In this document: piece by piece, positions 30,633 through 41,312 of the stretch
Layout: the number at the start of each line of letters is the position of its first letter
Numbering within the stretch: the stretch's first letter is position 1
Assembly: GCA_030266245.1 (NCBI GenBank)
Contig: JAJDHP010000001.1
Coordinates: 38,943 to 102,942, forward strand
From: Methanimicrococcus sp. OttesenSCG-928-J09
GTDB taxonomy: Archaea; Halobacteriota; Methanosarcinia; Methanosarcinales; Methanosarcinaceae
Length of the DNA: 64,000 nucleotides
Reading direction: 5' to 3'
The notes under the pieces: generated by a model
Databases searched by the model: none
The model's input: the letters and a program-made list of their open reading frames with translations, nothing else
Told to the model about the DNA's origin: nothing
Program-made: the position numbers and the translations under genes

Positions 30633-32090
30633 ATGACATCCGACAACCGTCAGATTCCGAGAGTTTTGATTTCGGCAGACCGTTCTTCCTCCGGGAAAAC
30701 AACGATTTCAATGGGCATTATGGCCGCTTTAAAAGCTCAAGGGTATGTCGTTCAGCCGTTTAAAGTGGCGCTGGATTACATCGACCCGGAATACCATACG
30801 GAAATTGTCGGCCGCCGCTCCCGCAATTTGGACGGCTATCTGATGGAAGAAGAAGGTGTCATTGATGTTTTTACGCACGCCTGCGATTCTGTTGAAAATG
30901 ACGGGAAAAAGGCGGACATCGCCGTCATTGAAGGCGTCCGCGGTTTGTATGAAGGCTTAACTGCTGATACCGATATGGGAAGCACGGCGCAGATCTCAAA
31001 GATGCTGAAATGTCCTGTCATCATGGTCATTAACGCCCGCAGTATGACGCGCTCATGCGCGGCGCTTATTAAGGGATTCGCTTCATTTGATTCTGATGTG
31101 AATATTGCCGGCGTCATCTTAAACAATGTCGGCAGCCAAAGACATGCTGATAAAGCGATTACTGCGATTGAAAGTACAACCGGAATTCCGGTTATCGGCG
31201 TTGTTTACAGAAATCCTGATCTTGACTTTTGGATGCGTGAGCTGGGTTTGATTCCGGTTCCCGAAGGCCGGAAAACCTATGACAGGTTCGCCGAAAGAAT
31301 TAATCTGATTGAAACCACCGTCAAAGACGGCGTTAATTTAGAAAAACTCGTTGAAATCGCAAATACCGCCGAGCCGATAAAAACGCCTTCAAAAAGCCGT
31401 TTTGAAGAAAGACCCGCGGTTGCCGGTGAAAAACCGCCGAAAATCGGCGTGGCTTTCGATGAAGCTTTTAATTTCTATTATCCCGACAACATGGATTTAT
31501 TACAGGCGCAGGGTGCTGAAATCGAATTGTTCAGTCCGATACGCGGTACGGAAATTCCGAAGGATGCCGACGCGCTTTATATCGGCGGCGGGACGCCCGA
31601 AATATTTGCATTGGAACTTTCTCTGAATGAATCCATGAAAGAATCCATAAAAGCAGCATCTGCTGCCGGAATGCCGATATTTGCCGAATCTGCCGGCATG
31701 AATTATTTAACCAAAAGCATGACGATCAAAACCCGCGATTCGCCCGATGTGACTTTTGATATGGTCGGTCTTTTTGACTGCGACACTATCTATGGCAGCG
31801 GCAAGCGTGTTGTCACATACACGAACGGCACTTTTGAAAAAGACACGCCGATCGGCAAAAAAGGAAACAAATTCATCGCGCATGAATTCCACCATTCAAT
31901 TTTGGAAAACATCTCCGATGAGATTGAATATACAATTGATATTTCACGCGGCATCGGTATTAAGGATAAAAAAGACGGCATGATTGTCAATAACACAATC
32001 GGTACTTATGTTCACTATCACGGGTCTTCTTATGTTGATTTTGCAAAAGATTTCGTTAAAAGCGCACGAAAATATCAAAACGAAAAATGA
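30633..32090 (+). CDS. cfbB: Ni-sirohydrochlorin a,c-diamide synthase (CbiA-like amidotransferase)
   Basis: SSGKTTISMGIMAALKAQGYVVQPFKVALDYIDPEYH; YIGGGTPEIFALELSLN; in cfb cluster. Confidence 0.93.
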   Translation: MTSDNRQIPRVLISADRSSSGKTTISMGIMAALKAQGYVVQPFKVALDYIDPEYHTEIVGRRSRNLDGYLMEEEGVIDVFTHACDSVENDGKKADIAVIEGVRGLYEGLTADTDMGSTAQISKMLKCPVIMVINARSMTRSCAALIKGFASFDSDVNIAGVILNNVGSQRHADKAITAIESTTGIPVIGVVYRNPDLDFWMRELGLIPVPEGRKTYDRFAERINLIETTVKDGVNLEKLVEIANTAEPIKTPSKSRFEERPAVAGEKPPKIGVAFDEAFNFYYPDNMDLLQAQGAEIELFSPIRGTEIPKDADALYIGGGTPEIFALELSLNESMKESIKAASAAGMPIFAESAGMNYLTKSMTIKTRDSPDVTFDMVGLFDCDTIYGSGKRVVTYTNGTFEKDTPIGKKGNKFIAHEFHHSILENISDEIEYTIDISRGIGIKDKKDGMIVNNTIGTYVHYHGSSYVDFAKDFVKSARKYQNEK

Positions 32091-32176
32091 GAACATTATT
32101 TATCCCCTATTCCTCTCTAATTTTACTTTATTTTTTTAGTTTTTCTTACTAAAGTAACCTTTTTTAACTTGAATCA

Positions 32177-33292
32177 ATGTTTAGAGGATATTGTATAAAC
32201 AAAACAGGTGCTTTTTTGAAAACTCAAATTAAAGGAAATTATGTCTTCGGCGAAGAAGAAGCTGTCACCGCTTTTTATGAAACGGGCGGATTCGGTCGGC
32301 CGCGTGACGGCAGACTTCAGCTGCGTTTTGTTGAAGCGGCTTATCTTTTATCCCGCGGCAAAATTGAAGTTCTTAAAAACGGCAAAGAATTGAATTTTGA
32401 TGAATTTATTCAATTCGCGGCGCTTGCCGAAGATTTTTTTGAACTCAAATATATTGTTTACAAAGATCTGAAAGAACGCGGCTATTCAGTTCAGTCATCG
32501 GCAACGGATTTCAGAGTTTATCCGCGCGGCGGAAAACCGGGAAAAACAGCGGCGAAAAGCTATGTTTTCGTGAGATCCGAAAGAATGCCGATTCCGTTCT
32601 CGGAATTGACGGCGCTTTTGAATGAAGCGCAAAATGTGAGAAAACAATTCATTCTGGCCGTTGTCGATGAAGAAAGCGACATAACCTTTTATGATGTCAA
32701 GCGGGCTGACGCGGTTGGCAGTTTTGAAGGCGGCATGACCGCGCCGTTTCCTCAGGACGCAGAGAAAAAAAATGCAGCGGCTGTTTTATTTAAAGAGCGC
32801 GTCATTTTAAACGACAAAGCGACGGCTGGTTTGCTTTACAACAAAGAGTTTTTCGGCAAAATGATGGATGAAGACCGTTTGCTTTTATCCCTTCCTGAAG
32901 CGCTTTATTTGGCGGAAAACGGGGTTTTGAATCTTTATGACATGGATGGAAAAGAACTTTCCAACGATGAATTCTCAACGAAGGCGGCGGAAATTGACGC
33001 CGAGTTCTCAAAAAAATATACGATTTATAAAGAGCTCAAAGAGAAAGGATTCGTTCCGAAAACCGGTTTCAAATTCGGGACGCATTTCCGTGTTTACAGA
33101 AATTTTGAGTCGCCGGCTAAAATTCCACACTCGGAATTTTTACTTCACGTTGTATCCCCTGAATTCGAATTTAAACTGCCGGCAACATCAGGCGCAATCC
33201 GATTGGCAAACAGCGTCCGCAAGAAAATGATTTATGCGGCAGATCTCGGCAGCAAGCGGGAATATATTGAATTTGAACGCATTAAAATGTAA
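32177..33292 (+). CDS. endA: tRNA-splicing endonuclease (duplicated, alpha-prime-2 type)
   Basis: Two tandem homologous halves; YKELKEKGFVPKTGFKFGTHFRVYR...HSEFLLHVV catalytic domain. Confidence 0.92.
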   Translation: MFRGYCINKTGAFLKTQIKGNYVFGEEEAVTAFYETGGFGRPRDGRLQLRFVEAAYLLSRGKIEVLKNGKELNFDEFIQFAALAEDFFELKYIVYKDLKERGYSVQSSATDFRVYPRGGKPGKTAAKSYVFVRSERMPIPFSELTALLNEAQNVRKQFILAVVDEESDITFYDVKRADAVGSFEGGMTAPFPQDAEKKNAAAVLFKERVILNDKATAGLLYNKEFFGKMMDEDRLLLSLPEALYLAENGVLNLYDMDGKELSNDEFSTKAAEIDAEFSKKYTIYKELKEKGFVPKTGFKFGTHFRVYRNFESPAKIPHSEFLLHVVSPEFEFKLPATSGAIRLANSVRKKMIYAADLGSKREYIEFERIKM

Positions 33293-33315
33293 TGCGGAAG
33301 AAAGCAGGCGACTTT

Positions 33316-33753
33316 ATGTTTACGATTATTGCGGTTGATATTTCGGGCAGGCATCGGATTGATGCCGGTTATTACATGGTTTGTGCAGCCGCGTCTTTGG
33401 AAATGACGCCGACATCTATTGAGAAAATCAACGAGATCAACACCGAAGCTTTTTTGTATCGAAAACCGGCGGAATTGCCGGATATTGTCAAAATTATTGA
33501 AACAACCGCGGCCAAAATCAAAAAGAAAGGACCGCTGATTGTAGAACGCGGCGATTTATTCAATTTGGACGAAGACCTGGCGCGGTCAATGTTTTCAGGA
33601 GAAATCCGCTATCAAGAGTCAATCGGCGAAAGAAAAGCGATCGAACTCGCGCATCACGTTTCGCTCAGCACGCGCAATCTTCTGCTCAAAGAAACAGGAA
33701 TTGACATTCGGATTTATGAAGAAGAAACCGAAGAAGGAGCGGACGCCGAATGA
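33316..33753 (+). CDS. DUF2209-like protein
   Basis: IIAVDISGRHRIDAGYYMVCAAASLEM..., between endA and hflX. Confidence 0.65.
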   Translation: MFTIIAVDISGRHRIDAGYYMVCAAASLEMTPTSIEKINEINTEAFLYRKPAELPDIVKIIETTAAKIKKKGPLIVERGDLFNLDEDLARSMFSGEIRYQESIGERKAIELAHHVSLSTRNLLLKETGIDIRIYEEETEEGADAE

Positions 33754-35045
33754 ATCCGTATCAGGAATCCGCAGCGGACTCGACGCGGAATGTTATTTTA
33801 GTCATGCGGACAGATCCGGATTCTGATGATGAAGATAATCAGCGGAAGCTTCAGGAATTTTCAGAACTCACAAAGGCGCTGAACGATAAAGTCGTTGATA
33901 TTATTACGCAGGAACGCTTTCCTGATCGAAAATACAATGTCGGCAGCGGCAAAGCGAAGGAAATTGCAATCACCGCAAGAGACAAACGAGCTAACCGCAT
34001 CATTTTTTACGATCCGCTTTCAACTTCTCAGATTTACAACATTTCCAAACTCTGCAATGAGGCGGGCGCAAGCTGCCGCGTTATGGACCGATTTCAGCTG
34101 ATTCTAGATATTTTTGCCGAGCGGGCGACAACACACAGATCCAAATTGCAGGTGGAGCTGGCGCGCCTGCGCTATGAACTGCCGAATGCGAGAATGCTGG
34201 TGTCGCTCTCCAAAAAGGAAGAACGAGCAGGCTGGGGCGGTCTGGGCGATTATGAAGATTCTTACGAACAGGACATTAAGAAACGAATCGCGCGCATTTC
34301 GTCTGAACTTAAAAAAGCGGACTTGGAAGAAGAAGCCCGCCGTATTTATCGTCACAAAAACGGATATTTTATCGTCTCGCTCGCCGGATACACAAACGCC
34401 GGCAAAAGCACGCTTTTTAACGCGGTCGTTGGAGAACAAACGGAAGCAAAAAATATGTTTTTCACGACATTAATTCCGAAAACGCGGGCGCTTGTCATCA
34501 ATAAAAGAAAAATTCTGCTGACGGATACGGTCGGCTTTATTGAGGATCTGCCGCACTTTTTAGTGGACGCGTTCCGCTCAACGCTCGAAGGCATTTATTT
34601 TTCAGATATGATTCTCTTGGTCGTCGATTTCAGCGAATCTGTTGAACATATTCGTAAAAAACTGACGATCAGTCACGAAACGCTTTGGGAGAAAAGCACG
34701 TCTAACATCATCACCGTTTTAAATAAATCCGAAACAATGAAGCCCGCCGAGCGCAAAAAGAAACTGGATGAACTGTCACATTTGATTTACAATCCCGTTT
34801 TTATTTCCGCGAAAACAGGCATGGGGCTCGATGAGTTGATTGAAGAAATCAACCGTAATCTCCCCGCGTTGATGACACGGACCATTTCATTGCCGAACAA
34901 TGAAAGCGGCGCATCGGCGCTGTCGTGGTTTTATGATAACGGTGTCGTTGAGGAAATTCTTTACGGCAAATACATGACATTCGAATTCAGCGCGGCAGAA
35001 GATGTGATGGCAAAAACGGACGATATTATCTCAAAAGCAAAATAA
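33750..35045 (+). CDS. hflX: GTPase HflX
   Basis: GPGGxGE-type region LSKKEERAGWGGLGDYE, LAGYTNAGKSTLFNAV, LTDTVGFIEDLPHFLVDAFRSTLE. Confidence 0.93.
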   Translation: MNPYQESAADSTRNVILVMRTDPDSDDEDNQRKLQEFSELTKALNDKVVDIITQERFPDRKYNVGSGKAKEIAITARDKRANRIIFYDPLSTSQIYNISKLCNEAGASCRVMDRFQLILDIFAERATTHRSKLQVELARLRYELPNARMLVSLSKKEERAGWGGLGDYEDSYEQDIKKRIARISSELKKADLEEEARRIYRHKNGYFIVSLAGYTNAGKSTLFNAVVGEQTEAKNMFFTTLIPKTRALVINKRKILLTDTVGFIEDLPHFLVDAFRSTLEGIYFSDMILLVVDFSESVEHIRKKLTISHETLWEKSTSNIITVLNKSETMKPAERKKKLDELSHLIYNPVFISAKTGMGLDELIEEINRNLPALMTRTISLPNNESGASALSWFYDNGVVEEILYGKYMTFEFSAAEDVMAKTDDIISKAK

Positions 35046-35061
35046 TTGAAAACAAATTCAG

Positions 35062-35132
35062 AGTCTGATTCGGAATATGATTCAGAATATGATCCTATGA
35101 TTCAGAATATGATTCGGAATATAAATCAGAAT
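35062..35132. repeat. 12-bp tandem repeat ATGATTC(A/G)GAAT
   Basis: About 5-6 near-identical units (gattcggaatatgattcagaatat...) after hflX stop. Confidence 0.8.
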
Positions 35133-35293
35133 ATAAAATGAACCGAAATCATCACATTAATGATTTGTTTTCGTTCCCTTTATATACCTTGATTTGTTCT
35201 ATTTTACCGCAAGTGAGCATATTAATTGCCTGCCCTGCTTTTATTTTGTATCGGGCGCCTTGCAAAACTCAAAACTCAAAGGAGTTAACAGAA

Positions 35294-35788
35294 ATGGATA
35301 AACAAACACAGGACGTTCTTGAAATTCTGGAACAAAACGCGAAAGCGACTCCCGAAGAAATTTCAGAACTCACCAGAATTCCGCCGGCTGAAGTTCGAGA
35401 AATGATTCGGACACTGGAAGCGGCGGGCGTGATTCGAAGCTACAAAACAATCATTGATTGGGATATAGTGGAAAGTCCGCACGTGTACGCGTTTGTCCAG
35501 ATTAAGGTATTACTCGAACGCGGCCACGGCTACCAAAAGCTTGCCGACCGCATTTGCAAATTTACAGAAGTCAAATCGCTTCGCCTTCTTTCCGGAGAGG
35601 ACTACGACTTGGAATTCATGGTTCAAGGGAAATCGATGAAAGATGTAGCGTTTTTCGTCGCGGATAAAATAGCGACACTGGATCAAGTCCAGAATACATC
35701 AACGCATTTCATTTTGAAAACATACAAAGTGGACGGCGTCATCATGGAAGAGCCCGAAGAATTCAAAAGACAACAAGTTTCGCCGTGA
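35294..35788 (+). CDS. Lrp/AsnC family transcriptional regulator
   Basis: DVLEILEQNAKATPEEISELTRIPPAEVREMIRTLEAAGVIRSYKTIIDW + RAM domain. Confidence 0.9.
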   Translation: MDKQTQDVLEILEQNAKATPEEISELTRIPPAEVREMIRTLEAAGVIRSYKTIIDWDIVESPHVYAFVQIKVLLERGHGYQKLADRICKFTEVKSLRLLSGEDYDLEFMVQGKSMKDVAFFVADKIATLDQVQNTSTHFILKTYKVDGVIMEEPEEFKRQQVSP

Positions 35789-35799
35789 GGAGCGATATT

Positions 35800-37005
35800 A
35801 TGACACAAATACCTAAATCTACACCGAGAAAGGTGGATCAAATCGATTATTCAAAATACATTACATCTAAGATGAAACACGTACCGCCGTCAGGAATCAG
35901 AAAGTATTTCGACATCGCGGCAGGCATTGAAGATGTGATTTCTCTCGGCGTCGGCGAACCTGACTTCGTTACACCGTGGCACATTCGTGAGATGTGCATT
36001 CACTCTCTTGAGAAAGGAGAGACCGCTTATACTTCCAATTACGGTATTCCCGAGCTGCGCGAAGAAATCTCCAAGCGCTACAAAAGGGATTACGGTTTGG
36101 ATTACAGTCCGGAAAAAGAAATTCTTGTCACAACGGGCGTCAGTGAGGCTCTGGATATTGCGATTCGCTGTGTGACAGATCCCGGAGATGAAATTCTCAT
36201 TGTTCAGCCGACTTATGTCGCTTACATTCCGGAAATTGTACTTTCGGGCGGTGTTCCGGTTGTCGTGAAAACTGTTGCCGAAAATGAATTTAAGATTCTT
36301 CCGGAAGAATTGGAATCCAAGATTACGCCGAAAACGAAGGCGCTTATTATCAATTATCCGCACAACCCGACCGGCGCCGTCATGACCAAAGAAGATTATG
36401 AAAAGATTGCGCCGATTATTGAAAAGCATGACTTGATTGTGATTTCCGATGAAGTTTACGAATGTATGAATTATGACGGCGCTCACACTCCGTTTTCATC
36501 CATTGACGGCATGAGGGAGAGAACCATTCTTCTCAACGGCTTTTCAAAATCATATGCGATGACCGGTCTTCGCCTCGGCTACATTTTAGCGCCGCCGGAA
36601 TTGATTTCCGCCATGATGATGATTCATCAGTATTGTATGATGTGCGCTCCGATTACAACGCAGATCGGCGGTATTGAAGCGCTTCGAAACGGTGAGGAGG
36701 AAATGAAGACGATGGTTCGCGAGTTTAACCGCCGCCGCGTTTTAATCGTTGACGGATTCAACAAACTCGGTTTGGACTGTTTTGAACCCAAAGGCGCTTT
36801 CTACGCTTTCCCGTCCATCAAATCAACAGGGTTGACATCGGAACAGTTTGCCGACAAATTCTTTGCCGACCAGCATGTCATTACAATCCCTGGAACCGCA
36901 TTCGGCGAAACCGGTGAAGGTCATTTGAGATGTGCTTACGCAACTTCCAGGGATGACATTAAAGTCGCTTTGGATCGTTTTGAAGAATTCCTGAAAAAGT
37001 TATAA
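35800..37005 (+). CDS. pyridoxal phosphate-dependent aminotransferase (class I/II)
   Basis: SLGVGEPDFVTPWHIRE, NYPHNPTGAVMT, NGFSKSYAMTGLRLGY. Confidence 0.93.
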   Translation: MTQIPKSTPRKVDQIDYSKYITSKMKHVPPSGIRKYFDIAAGIEDVISLGVGEPDFVTPWHIREMCIHSLEKGETAYTSNYGIPELREEISKRYKRDYGLDYSPEKEILVTTGVSEALDIAIRCVTDPGDEILIVQPTYVAYIPEIVLSGGVPVVVKTVAENEFKILPEELESKITPKTKALIINYPHNPTGAVMTKEDYEKIAPIIEKHDLIVISDEVYECMNYDGAHTPFSSIDGMRERTILLNGFSKSYAMTGLRLGYILAPPELISAMMMIHQYCMMCAPITTQIGGIEALRNGEEEMKTMVREFNRRRVLIVDGFNKLGLDCFEPKGAFYAFPSIKSTGLTSEQFADKFFADQHVITIPGTAFGETGEGHLRCAYATSRDDIKVALDRFEEFLKKL

Positions 37006-37107
37006 TCTTTTGAATGAAATGATGAAATGAGGCTCTTGCTTTGTTTCATATATTCCTTTTTTTCTTTTTTTGTATTTTTGAAAATTCCGTGTCGTTTTTT
37101 CTTTGCT

Positions 37108-37290
37108 TTTTAAAATTGGTGCGGCTCGCGCGCGAAGGCGGTCGGCAGCAGAACTGCCGGCAGAATTATTACTGCGGCGGCAGCCGCAAAAATCGCGAAG
37201 CGATTTTAAATGCAGACCACCCTCCCACTGCAAACGGCAACCTGACTCCAATTGGTAACAGCAACCTGACTCCAAGTGCAAATTATAAAA
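37108..37290 (-). repeat. composite repeat type A, copy 3 (contains CGCG-box copy 8)
   Basis: TTTTTAAAATTGGTGCGGCTCGCGCGCG .. GCGGCggcaGCCGC .. AAAAATCGCGAAGCGATTTT .. CACCCTCCCACTGCAAACGGCAACCTGACTCCAATTGGTAACAGCAACCTGACTCC. Confidence 0.75.
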
Positions 37291-37298
37291 CTAAACGA

Positions 37299-37365
37299 AA
37301 AACGACATTGGTTTTTTCATTTATTTTTTGGAAAAATTGGCACGGTTAACACGCGCGAAGACCGC
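37299..37365 (+). repeat. CGCG-box dispersed element, copy 9
   Basis: AAAAACGACATTGGTTTTTTCATTTATTTTTTGGAAAAATTGGCACGGTTAACACGCGCG. Confidence 0.6.
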
Positions 37366-37462
37366 TTGTAAAAAATCAGCGCACTGAAAGCCGTTCAAAA
37401 TTGAAAAAAGATTTTCAGGCAACCTTTATAAAATATATATTCGTTCTATTTCCGGGGATGCC

Positions 37463-38662
37463 GTGATTTCTAAAGCTACTTCTTACAACCTTTTGAAATA
37501 TTTTGCTTTCATGGCGGTTTGCATTATTTTAATTTCCGCCGGGTTTTTCCATTATGTGCCGCCCGAAGAAGTTAAAAAAACTATTTATTATACCGGCCGC
37601 GATTTGCTGACACCGACAGGTGACATTGTCATTGTTTATCCTTCCGCTTCCAATTGGAACGATCTCGAGCGCTTCAAACTTTCATCTGAAGGCGAAAATT
37701 ATAACGTTTCTTACAGTTGGTTTTATGACGCGTACATCTCTTCTTATCAAACAGAGATTCCCCGCGAGCTTTATGAATATTATTTGAATAAGGATCATGG
37801 ACGCCGCGATTATCAGCAGTATGCGCTTTCCGAATACGATCGCGAAGTTGTTCGCCATTTGGCTAACGCTTTCAGCGAACTTGGGCGCAAATATGAATAT
37901 TCCGATGAAGAAATCGCGCTGAATGTCATTTCTTTCGTTCACACGATTCCTTTTACATACGATCTTGAAACAACAGGATACAACGAATATCCGCGTTATC
38001 CGGTCGAAACTTTGATTGACGGCGGCGACTGCGAAGACCGCGCGATATTAGCAGCAGCAATTCTTTATGAACTCGATATTGATTCCGCTTTACTTCTGAT
38101 GCCGGATCACATGGCGCTCGGCTTAAAAGATAACGGCAACTTTTCCGGACAATCATATTTGTACAACGGGACCGTTTACTATTACGCCGGCATGTTCGAT
38201 GGTGAATCCACTGTCGGGGCTATTTCCGAAAACATAACGCCGAAATTGCTTCAAATCTTTCCGATTGTTCAGCAGCCGGTCTTTTCCGCAACTTTAAACC
38301 AATACATGATCGGTTTCACTGATGATTCTTATAAATATGTGCTTCAAGGAAAAATTGAAAATACAGGTCCCGGATCCGGTGAAAACGTTTTGCTCCGCGT
38401 TGTTACAAAAGTCAATGAAGGCAGTTATTCAGCCGGCAGCCGGTCGGCCGACAGTTCTTCTTCAGGCAGTCATTCTTCCGGTGATTCTTCCGATTCCGTT
38501 CCGGATCAGCTGATCCCAATCGGCAGCATTCCCGAAGATTTCGAAGCCGATATCGAAGTTACAATTACAGTTCCGAGAGCCAGCGGAATATGTACTGTTT
38601 ATGTCGAGGGGGATAATTTCGGTCCGTCTGAAGTCGTCGGTTTTTATTTCCATCTTCGATGA
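37463..38662 (+). CDS. membrane-anchored transglutaminase-like protein (paralogue 1)
   Basis: N-terminal TM; FVHTIPFTYDLETTGYNEYPRYPVETLIDGGDCEDRAILAAAILYELDIDSALLLMPDHMALGL; CARDB-like C-terminus IENTGPGSGENVLLRV. GTG start. Confidence 0.8.
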   Translation: MISKATSYNLLKYFAFMAVCIILISAGFFHYVPPEEVKKTIYYTGRDLLTPTGDIVIVYPSASNWNDLERFKLSSEGENYNVSYSWFYDAYISSYQTEIPRELYEYYLNKDHGRRDYQQYALSEYDREVVRHLANAFSELGRKYEYSDEEIALNVISFVHTIPFTYDLETTGYNEYPRYPVETLIDGGDCEDRAILAAAILYELDIDSALLLMPDHMALGLKDNGNFSGQSYLYNGTVYYYAGMFDGESTVGAISENITPKLLQIFPIVQQPVFSATLNQYMIGFTDDSYKYVLQGKIENTGPGSGENVLLRVVTKVNEGSYSAGSRSADSSSSGSHSSGDSSDSVPDQLIPIGSIPEDFEADIEVTITVPRASGICTVYVEGDNFGPSEVVGFYFHLR

Positions 38663-38819
38663 TTGAAATTCATACTTTTATGAAAATTTCATTTCTTTCT
38701 CACTATTTTTTATGTGTTTATTTTCTCTCTACTTTTTACTACTTGTGGAATCTTCCATATGTTTCGATAAAATATATATCCTTATAAGTTCGATACCATG
38801 TGTGGTAAATTTTCGAGGG

Positions 38820-39965
38820 TTGCGAAAAGCGTTGATAATTGCATTTGGATTTTGTGTGGTTTTTTCGTCCATTTTTATCCTGTTTGCAGCTGTTAACGCC
38901 ATTTCGTTTTGGGGTGGGGATTTCTCCGAATCTAACTCGGGCCCTGTGGCAACAATGTCTCCAACAGCGGCGGTATTGCTGACAACGCCCTCGGCACAAG
39001 GCTTTTCTCAAAGTTTTTCCGACGATTTGAATGAATCAAAGGAATTTGTTTGGTATTTTGACGGCAAAAATCATTCCTATACTTACAACGGTCCGATTGA
39101 GCTTTATGAATATTATCTGAACAAAAATCACATTCGAACAGATTATAATCAATATGCGCTGTCTGAATACGATCGCTGGGCAGTTAAAGAGCTGGCTGAT
39201 TATTTTAAAGAATACGGCAGACAGCACAACCAAACGGAAGAAAAAGTGACGGCAAATGTGATTTCTTTTGTCCAGTCTATTCCGTACACGACCGATTTTG
39301 AAACAAAATCCGTTGAAGACTATCCGCGCTATCCGATTGAAACATTGTCGGACGGTACCGGCGATTGTGAAGATACTGTTATTTTGGCCGCGGCTGTTTT
39401 GGATGAGCTCGGTTACGATTCCGTTTTGATTCTGCTGCCTGAACATATGGCGCTCGGTGTCAGAGATCTCGGAAATTACAGTGGTCAATATTATGAGTAT
39501 GAAGGCCTGAACTATTATTATGTAGAAACCACGTCGTCCGGTCACGATGTCGGCTTTGTTCCCGAAGAGATAAATCCGAAATTGGTTGAAATTTTTCCGA
39601 TGGTTCAAAAACCTGAAATTTCCGCGTCCGCGCTTCATAAAAAAACAGGCTCTTCCGGTGATTTCTTCTCTTATGATTCTCGGATTAAAATCGAAAATGA
39701 CGGTCCAGGCGTCGGCAAAAATATAACGGTCGAAGTTTATCCCGTTCTGGTTTCAAGCAGCCGCAGTTCAGGAACCGGCTCAGGCAGCTCCGGCGCTGAT
39801 TTGCCCGAACAGATTTTCTACGCGGGAAATATTTCAGAAGACGGATCCCGCTCTCTTGACTTTTCGATTCAAGTTCCAAAGGGCAGCGGAAATATCTATT
39901 ACATCATCAGCGGGGATAATTTTGAATCATTTATGATTTCAGGTTTCCGCTACGCTGATGATTAA
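38820..39965 (+). CDS. membrane-anchored transglutaminase-like protein (paralogue 2)
   Basis: FVQSIPYTTDFETKSVEDYPRYPIETLSDGTGDCEDTVILAAAVLDELGYDSVLILLPEHMALGV; ORF extends to 38712 but an AAATATATATCC TATA-like box at about 38769 argues for a later start. Confidence 0.78.
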   Translation: MRKALIIAFGFCVVFSSIFILFAAVNAISFWGGDFSESNSGPVATMSPTAAVLLTTPSAQGFSQSFSDDLNESKEFVWYFDGKNHSYTYNGPIELYEYYLNKNHIRTDYNQYALSEYDRWAVKELADYFKEYGRQHNQTEEKVTANVISFVQSIPYTTDFETKSVEDYPRYPIETLSDGTGDCEDTVILAAAVLDELGYDSVLILLPEHMALGVRDLGNYSGQYYEYEGLNYYYVETTSSGHDVGFVPEEINPKLVEIFPMVQKPEISASALHKKTGSSGDFFSYDSRIKIENDGPGVGKNITVEVYPVLVSSSRSSGTGSGSSGADLPEQIFYAGNISEDGSRSLDFSIQVPKGSGNIYYIISGDNFESFMISGFRYADD

Positions 39966-40097
39966 TTATATTAATGATGGTATTGAACTGCGATATTGAA
40001 TTACGATATTGAACTGCGAAACGAATCCATATTGAAATTAAGTCGATAGATTTTGAATTCTGTTCAAAATATTGTGTTTTACGATTCAATCGCAAAA

Positions 40098-41312
40098 TTA
40101 TTTCAAAAGCAAATCCAATCCTCTTTTCAGGGAACTTGGTATGTTTCCGCACTGCATTTCTTTTAATTTGTCTGCCGGCAGGAATTTAAATGCCGCGTTA
40201 ATCCGTCTGTCAGACACTAAAAATTTATCCATCAGTTTGCGGGCTTGAACGGAAGATGCCAGCGCATCTCCGAAATCTGCGCGCCAGCGATTGTCATAAT
40301 CTGCAACAGAGAGTCCTCTGCCGCATTTGTCATCAAGCACGGCTTCCGCTGCGACATCGCCTGCTATTTTTCCGGCCGCAACTGCAAAGGGAATGCCGCC
40401 GCCGTTGGTTGCCATGATGTGTCCGGCAGCATCGCCTGCCAGCAGAACTGAGTGAGTTGCTGTTCGGTCGGGTGCGCCGGAAACCGGAATGACGCCGCCG
40501 TGAACAGATGTAATTTTGCCGCCTTTTAATTTTTCAGATGCGATCGGATGTTCCTGAATAAACCGGTTTAAGAAATCGCGCGCGGAAAGATTTTCTGTGC
40601 AGAGGGAATGTCGGAGTCCGATACCGACATTGGCTTTTCCGTCGCCTTCGGGAAAAATCCAAATATATCCGCCGGGGACGTATTTGTTGCCGAAAAACAT
40701 TTCCAGGGATTTTGTGTCGATGTCGACATCTGTCATTTTGTATTCAAAACCGATTCCTCTTTCATAATCGGCCGGCTTTTGAAACCCGAATGTTTTTCCG
40801 ACAAAAGAACTCGGGCCGTCAGCACCGATTATGACTTTTGCAGTGACATCTGTTTTGCCGAAAACCCCGCTCAGGCGAATTGTATGTTTGGTCGAGCCTG
40901 AAAGAACAGATCTGACAGCGGTTCCGCAAAGCAGTTCCGCACCTTCGTTCGCTGCCTGTTCTGCCAAGTCCAAATCAAAAAGATGTCTGTCCAAAACATA
41001 GCCGTCAACATCAAATTCTTTGGATTTCAAATCCGGGCTGTACAGTCTCTGTTTTGCTGTTTTTGCCAAGATTGCACTTTTTGGAATCTTTTTTATTTCC
41101 CGCGGCAATTTCAAACCGGGAATCAGATTTTCAATTTCAGAAGCGTCCGGTGTAAATCCGGCGCATTGAATCGGTGTTCCGATTTCACGTTTTCGATCTA
41201 CAAATAAAACATCAACGCCGCCGAGCGCAGCATATTTAGCGGCAACAGAGCCGGCAGGACCGGCGCCGACAACAACGACATCATAATTCTTTTTAGATAG
41301 AGGATAAAACAT
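40098..41312 (-). CDS. digeranylgeranylglycerophospholipid reductase (GGR family)
   Basis: DVVVVGAGPAGSVAAKYAALGGVDVLFVDRKREIGTPIQCAGF; GGVIPVSG..RTATHSVLLAGDAAGHIMATNGGGIPFA. Confidence 0.92.
   Translation of the reverse strand: MFYPLSKKNYDVVVVGAGPAGSVAAKYAALGGVDVLFVDRKREIGTPIQCAGFTPDASEIENLIPGLKLPREIKKIPKSAILAKTAKQRLYSPDLKSKEFDVDGYVLDRHLFDLDLAEQAANEGAELLCGTAVRSVLSGSTKHTIRLSGVFGKTDVTAKVIIGADGPSSFVGKTFGFQKPADYERGIGFEYKMTDVDIDTKSLEMFFGNKYVPGGYIWIFPEGDGKANVGIGLRHSLCTENLSARDFLNRFIQEHPIASEKLKGGKITSVHGGVIPVSGAPDRTATHSVLLAGDAAGHIMATNGGGIPFAVAAGKIAGDVAAEAVLDDKCGRGLSVADYDNRWRADFGDALASSVQARKLMDKFLVSDRRINAAFKFLPADKLKEMQCGNIPSSLKRGLDLLLK

Noticed and set aside
35046-35137. Read-through extension of HflX (LKTNSESDSEYDSEYD... 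in frame)
   Set aside because: The intervening stop is TAA, not TAG, and the extension is a 12-bp tandem repeat.
35890-36486. 198-aa antisense ORF opposite an aminotransferase
   Set aside because: Shadow ORF; sense strand clearly encodes the PLP enzyme.
39036-39638. 200-aa antisense ORF opposite a transglutaminase-like gene
   Set aside because: Shadow ORF; Ile/Arg/Phe-rich composition typical of antisense reading.
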